DNA from: Typha latifolia
Lineage: Eukaryota > Streptophyta > Magnoliopsida > Poales > Typhaceae
Length of the DNA stretch: 64,000 nucleotides
Direction of reading: 5' to 3'
Assembly (NCBI GenBank): GCA_019914945.1
Contig: CM034101.1
Span: 14,023,188 to 14,087,187 of the forward strand
Made by a program: the position numbers and the translations under genes. Shown piece by piece: positions 61,601 through 64,000 of the stretch. The first letter of the stretch is position 1, and the number at the start of each line of letters is the position of its first letter. A model generated the notes under the pieces. The model made no database searches and had not been told where the DNA came from. It saw only the letters and a program-made list of their open reading frames with translations.

Positions 61601-63190
61601 ATCTCATAAAGCTATTCATGAAATTTATACCTGACAACTTATGAATGAAAAAGGTAATAGAAATCCAAAGAAATAGGTGTTTTGTGACATTTTTTATGGT
61701 TCAAGAGATCTATATATGACAAAAAAAAGTTCAGAAAAGTTATGTGACAAATGATGATAGTGTAAGTGTAATTAATCCTAAAATCTAAAGCTTGCCTTGA
61801 ATGAGTTCAGTCTTTTGAGGCACTAATGACCCAATTAACTCATTTTCACCATTGCCAGAAGCGGTTATCTAGAGTATACTAAACAACCATTCATCTACTA
61901 TACTTATCTCTAGAAGCTCTCAATATAACATACAAAAGCCATCTCTCTCGGAGTCCACCTCATAGACAAACGAGAAAATTGCATCCCATGGCCATGCATA
62001 TTCGTCGAGCACCTCTCTCGACGCAACATCATATATATTCAACCTGAGTGACTACTACTCCATGAGTGTCCAGATCTGATTGTTGAACAGATCCAATCAC
62101 ATCTGAGAGTCCACCCCTCGAGAGTACTCCACAATCAGGCACTCTCCTAGCACAGGTAAGCCCTCAAGTCTAATACCGAAAACTCTCAAATCTTGGCCTA
62201 GACCTCTTGTCCCTTCTTTAGCCTCAACCAATTGGGGTCCATCCATTAATTCTCCTTAACAACTAGACATCTTGTTGTGGCCAAACTCATGAAGCATTGA
62301 TAGCTATCCCACTCCTACGATTAAAGAAGCTATCAAGGCAAAAGAAAGAGAAAGCCCAAAAGAGGAGCATGAGGGCGTGACAAGCTTTAATATAGTTTTT
62401 ACAGGATGCATTGATTTCACCTCGGCATGCGTTGGCTCCTGCAGCAACAAATGTGGCGTGGAAATTTAAAAGGATCAGAGCCGAGTGCTGCACTTGTTTG
62501 TGTTACTCCATGCCATTGCTTTTACCTTTGCTCATCTGAGAAGCAAAGCTATCCTTCTACGTGGGCAAAACTGCCCCTTTACATCAGAGAACTTATTATA
62601 CCTCAATTGAGGAGGAATATTTCCATCATATGTTTCAGCAAAAAAAAGTACTTTTATCTGTCAAATTTGATGACAGCAAAGCTCTTTTGTTGGTTTGGTC
62701 AGTATAATGGCATTATTATTGTATAATGGCATCATATATATAAGTCAAGATAACATGTGGCAAAGGATTTAGCTGTAAACACATACTTCTGACAAAGTTA
62801 TTTCAGTAAAACAATCATTATAATACCACTATAACAGAAAATATATGAGTAACTATTTGATTCATTTGATTGTCTGGTCATCTTTTTAAGTCAGGAAATT
62901 AACAAACTCTATAATGGTGTAAGCTTAAGTTTATGCTCGAAAATTTGATGATAATAAAGGCTTAATCTTACATATTTTTTCCTTTAATAATTTATACATC
63001 AGATATTAACATAACTGTCACATATAAAAGTATTTTCCTTAGATTATACAAAAAGTAATTCCAACTGCAACTAAGAGATGAAAGGGTATTCATGTCCATC
63101 AAACTCCTCCATGGACATCATTCTCTCCCACCACCCCCAAACACCATCCATCATTCTGCCTCCACTCCTCCCCATCCCACCCTAAATTTA
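58606..63190. other. intergenic region between the NLR and the small membrane-protein gene
   Basis: No supported gene. It starts with a (TATTC)n stretch at 58621-58642 and is AT-rich. A purine-rich patch at 61031-61095 is open in more than one frame. Dispersed repeat copy B lies at 61860-62245. Small open frames at 60594, 61133, 62287 and 62427 show no family features. Confidence 0.55.
61860..62245 (+). repeat. dispersed repeat, copy B
   Basis: Shares colinear blocks with copy A at 51810-52130, best at AACTCTCAAATCTTGGCCTAG and the following GTCCCTTCTTTAG. Sequence between the blocks differs in length and content, so the copies are old or internally rearranged. Confidence 0.5.
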
Positions 63191-63200
63191 AACTCCAACG

Positions 63201-63208
63201 TATAAATA
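63201..63208 (+). promoter_or_regulatory. TATA box of the small membrane-protein gene
   Basis: TATAAATA lies 46 bp upstream of the ATG at 63254, leaving a very short leader (about 15-20 nt). Just upstream is a CT/CCA-rich stretch (63105-63185) like plant pyrimidine patches. Confidence 0.6.
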
Positions 63209-63253
63209 CATAGCCAAACCCCTCCTCCAGCTCTCACCAACAACTATACCCAA

Positions 63254-63652
63254 ATGGCCATTACGCTCTTATTCACTCTCCTACTCCTCTTCACCATCTC
63301 CGAGGCCCACCCGACTTTCCCCCACGGTCTCGCCTTCGAGAGCCCGACCGCCTTCTCCCCCGCCGCCTTCGAGTTCTTCCATCCCCGGCATGCCCCGCAC
63401 GTGCTCGGACGTCCTAGCTCGGCGCCCCCGCTGTCGACGGAGTCGGCGCTGAGGAGCAGGGTCAGGGCCGACGAGGTGGTGGAGAGCGCGCGGCTCGCGC
63501 CCCCGGGCCGCAGGGGGGTCGGAGCAGGTGGGGTGGTGGGGATCGTGGCGGGTGTCGCGTTCGCGGTGGTTGGGGTGGCGGGGGTGTCCTACGTGGCGGT
63601 TAGGCGCCGGGCTAATATTGGCCGAGCTAATGCGGCCGTGGAAGGGGTTTAA
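63254..63652 (+). CDS. small secreted/type I membrane protein of unknown function (132 aa)
   Basis: Residues 1-18 form a signal peptide (leucine-rich core, likely cleavage after SEA). The short lumenal or extracellular part has the motif PTAFSPAAFEFFHP (31-44), then a Pro/Ala/Ser-rich linker. A glycine/valine-rich hydrophobic segment at about 92-115 is followed by the basic stop-transfer RRRANIGRAN, predicting a type I single-span protein with a tail of about 15 residues. I recall plant proteins of this layout with a similar AFxFFHP motif but know no function or name for them. GC-rich, intronless, with a TATA box 46 bp upstream, all supporting a real gene. A signalling-peptide precursor is possible but unsupported. 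Confidence 0.75.
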   Translation: MAITLLFTLLLLFTISEAHPTFPHGLAFESPTAFSPAAFEFFHPRHAPHVLGRPSSAPPLSTESALRSRVRADEVVESARLAPPGRRGVGAGGVVGIVAGVAFAVVGVAGVSYVAVRRRANIGRANAAVEGV

Positions 63653-63659
63653 TTAAGTG

Positions 63660-64000
63660 GTTATTAATTGACTAAGTGGGTATTGCTTTGGGTTAGGATT
63701 GTCATGTAATATAAGTGTATGTAAATTAGACTCCTCATTCCTCACTTTCTTTTCTTTTACAATAATGCTTCTTGATCACTAGGAAGATCCTAATTTTTAA
63801 TGATGCAATTGGTTCCTTTGTTGTTCTCACTTGGTGTTTTGCAAGAATTGTGGGTTTACAAGTTGGAATCGGTTTCATCAGCAAAGTCCATACATGCCAC
63901 AGATGATTAACAACTCTCTGAATATAATAAGATGCCTCATGTTCGGTTTAAAACATAGAAGATTTTTCCTGATTACAAACCTCTTGGAGAGCTATAGTGT
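63660..64000. other. right-hand flank
   Basis: Probable 3' end of the small membrane-protein transcript followed by AT-rich sequence; nothing further recognised. Confidence 0.5.

Noticed and set aside
1..64000. CRISPR arrays, operons, ribosome-binding sites, prophage or plasmid features
   Set aside because: The window is plant nuclear DNA with spliced genes; none of these prokaryotic features is present.

Overview
The window is a gene-sparse stretch of plant nuclear DNA. It is probably from a monocot: three coding regions (S40-like, RPL12, first PIP2 exons) are strongly GC-rich against an AT-rich background, as in commelinid monocots. The species cannot be named from the sequence. I recognise eight protein-coding genes, five of them spliced. 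Intergenic DNA is AT-rich and carries microsatellites, small DNA transposons (MITE-like) and degenerate dispersed repeats. There is no prokaryotic content and no CRISPR array, and no tRNA or rRNA gene was recognised.

Layout. (1) 1-4.6 kb, minus: 5' half of an ER-type M28 zinc metallopeptidase (N-terminal anchor plus start of the peptidase domain), running off the left edge. (2) 12.0-24.0 kb, plus: a complete 18-exon class III HD-ZIP transcription factor of the REVOLUTA subfamily (837 aa), with a miR166 site assembled across the exon 4/5 junction, short upstream ORFs, and two inverted copies of one MITE family in introns 9 and 15. (3) 29.5-30.0 kb, plus: intronless S40/DUF584 senescence-regulator gene with three CACGTG boxes upstream. 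(4) 32.8-33.3 kb, plus: intronless 60S ribosomal protein L12 (uL11) with TATA, telo-box and two TGGGCC motifs. (5) 42.0-44.25 kb, plus: four-exon PIP2-type aquaporin (288 aa). (6) 45.8-50.9 kb, minus: four-exon DRB1/HYL1-like double-stranded-RNA-binding protein (321 aa), convergent with PIP2. (7) 55.3-58.6 kb, plus: CC-NBS-LRR resistance-gene homologue broken by one frameshift. (8) 63.25-63.65 kb, plus: small secreted/type I membrane protein of unknown function.

The genes do not form a pathway cluster. One thematic link is that the window holds both a miR166 target (REV-like) and a homologue of the miRNA-processing partner of Dicer-like 1 (DRB1/HYL1); I regard this as chance.

I found no convincing undescribed system. 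The best leads are structural: the inverted MITE pair flanking REV-like exons 10-15, a 713-bp hAT-like element nested in one of them with a perfect 8-bp target duplication, the predicted miR166 cleavage point falling exactly on a splice junction, and an NLR frameshift explainable as loss of one unit of a 7-nt duplication. All exon boundaries were deduced by eye from GT/AG sites, phase continuity and family knowledge; no alignment was run.
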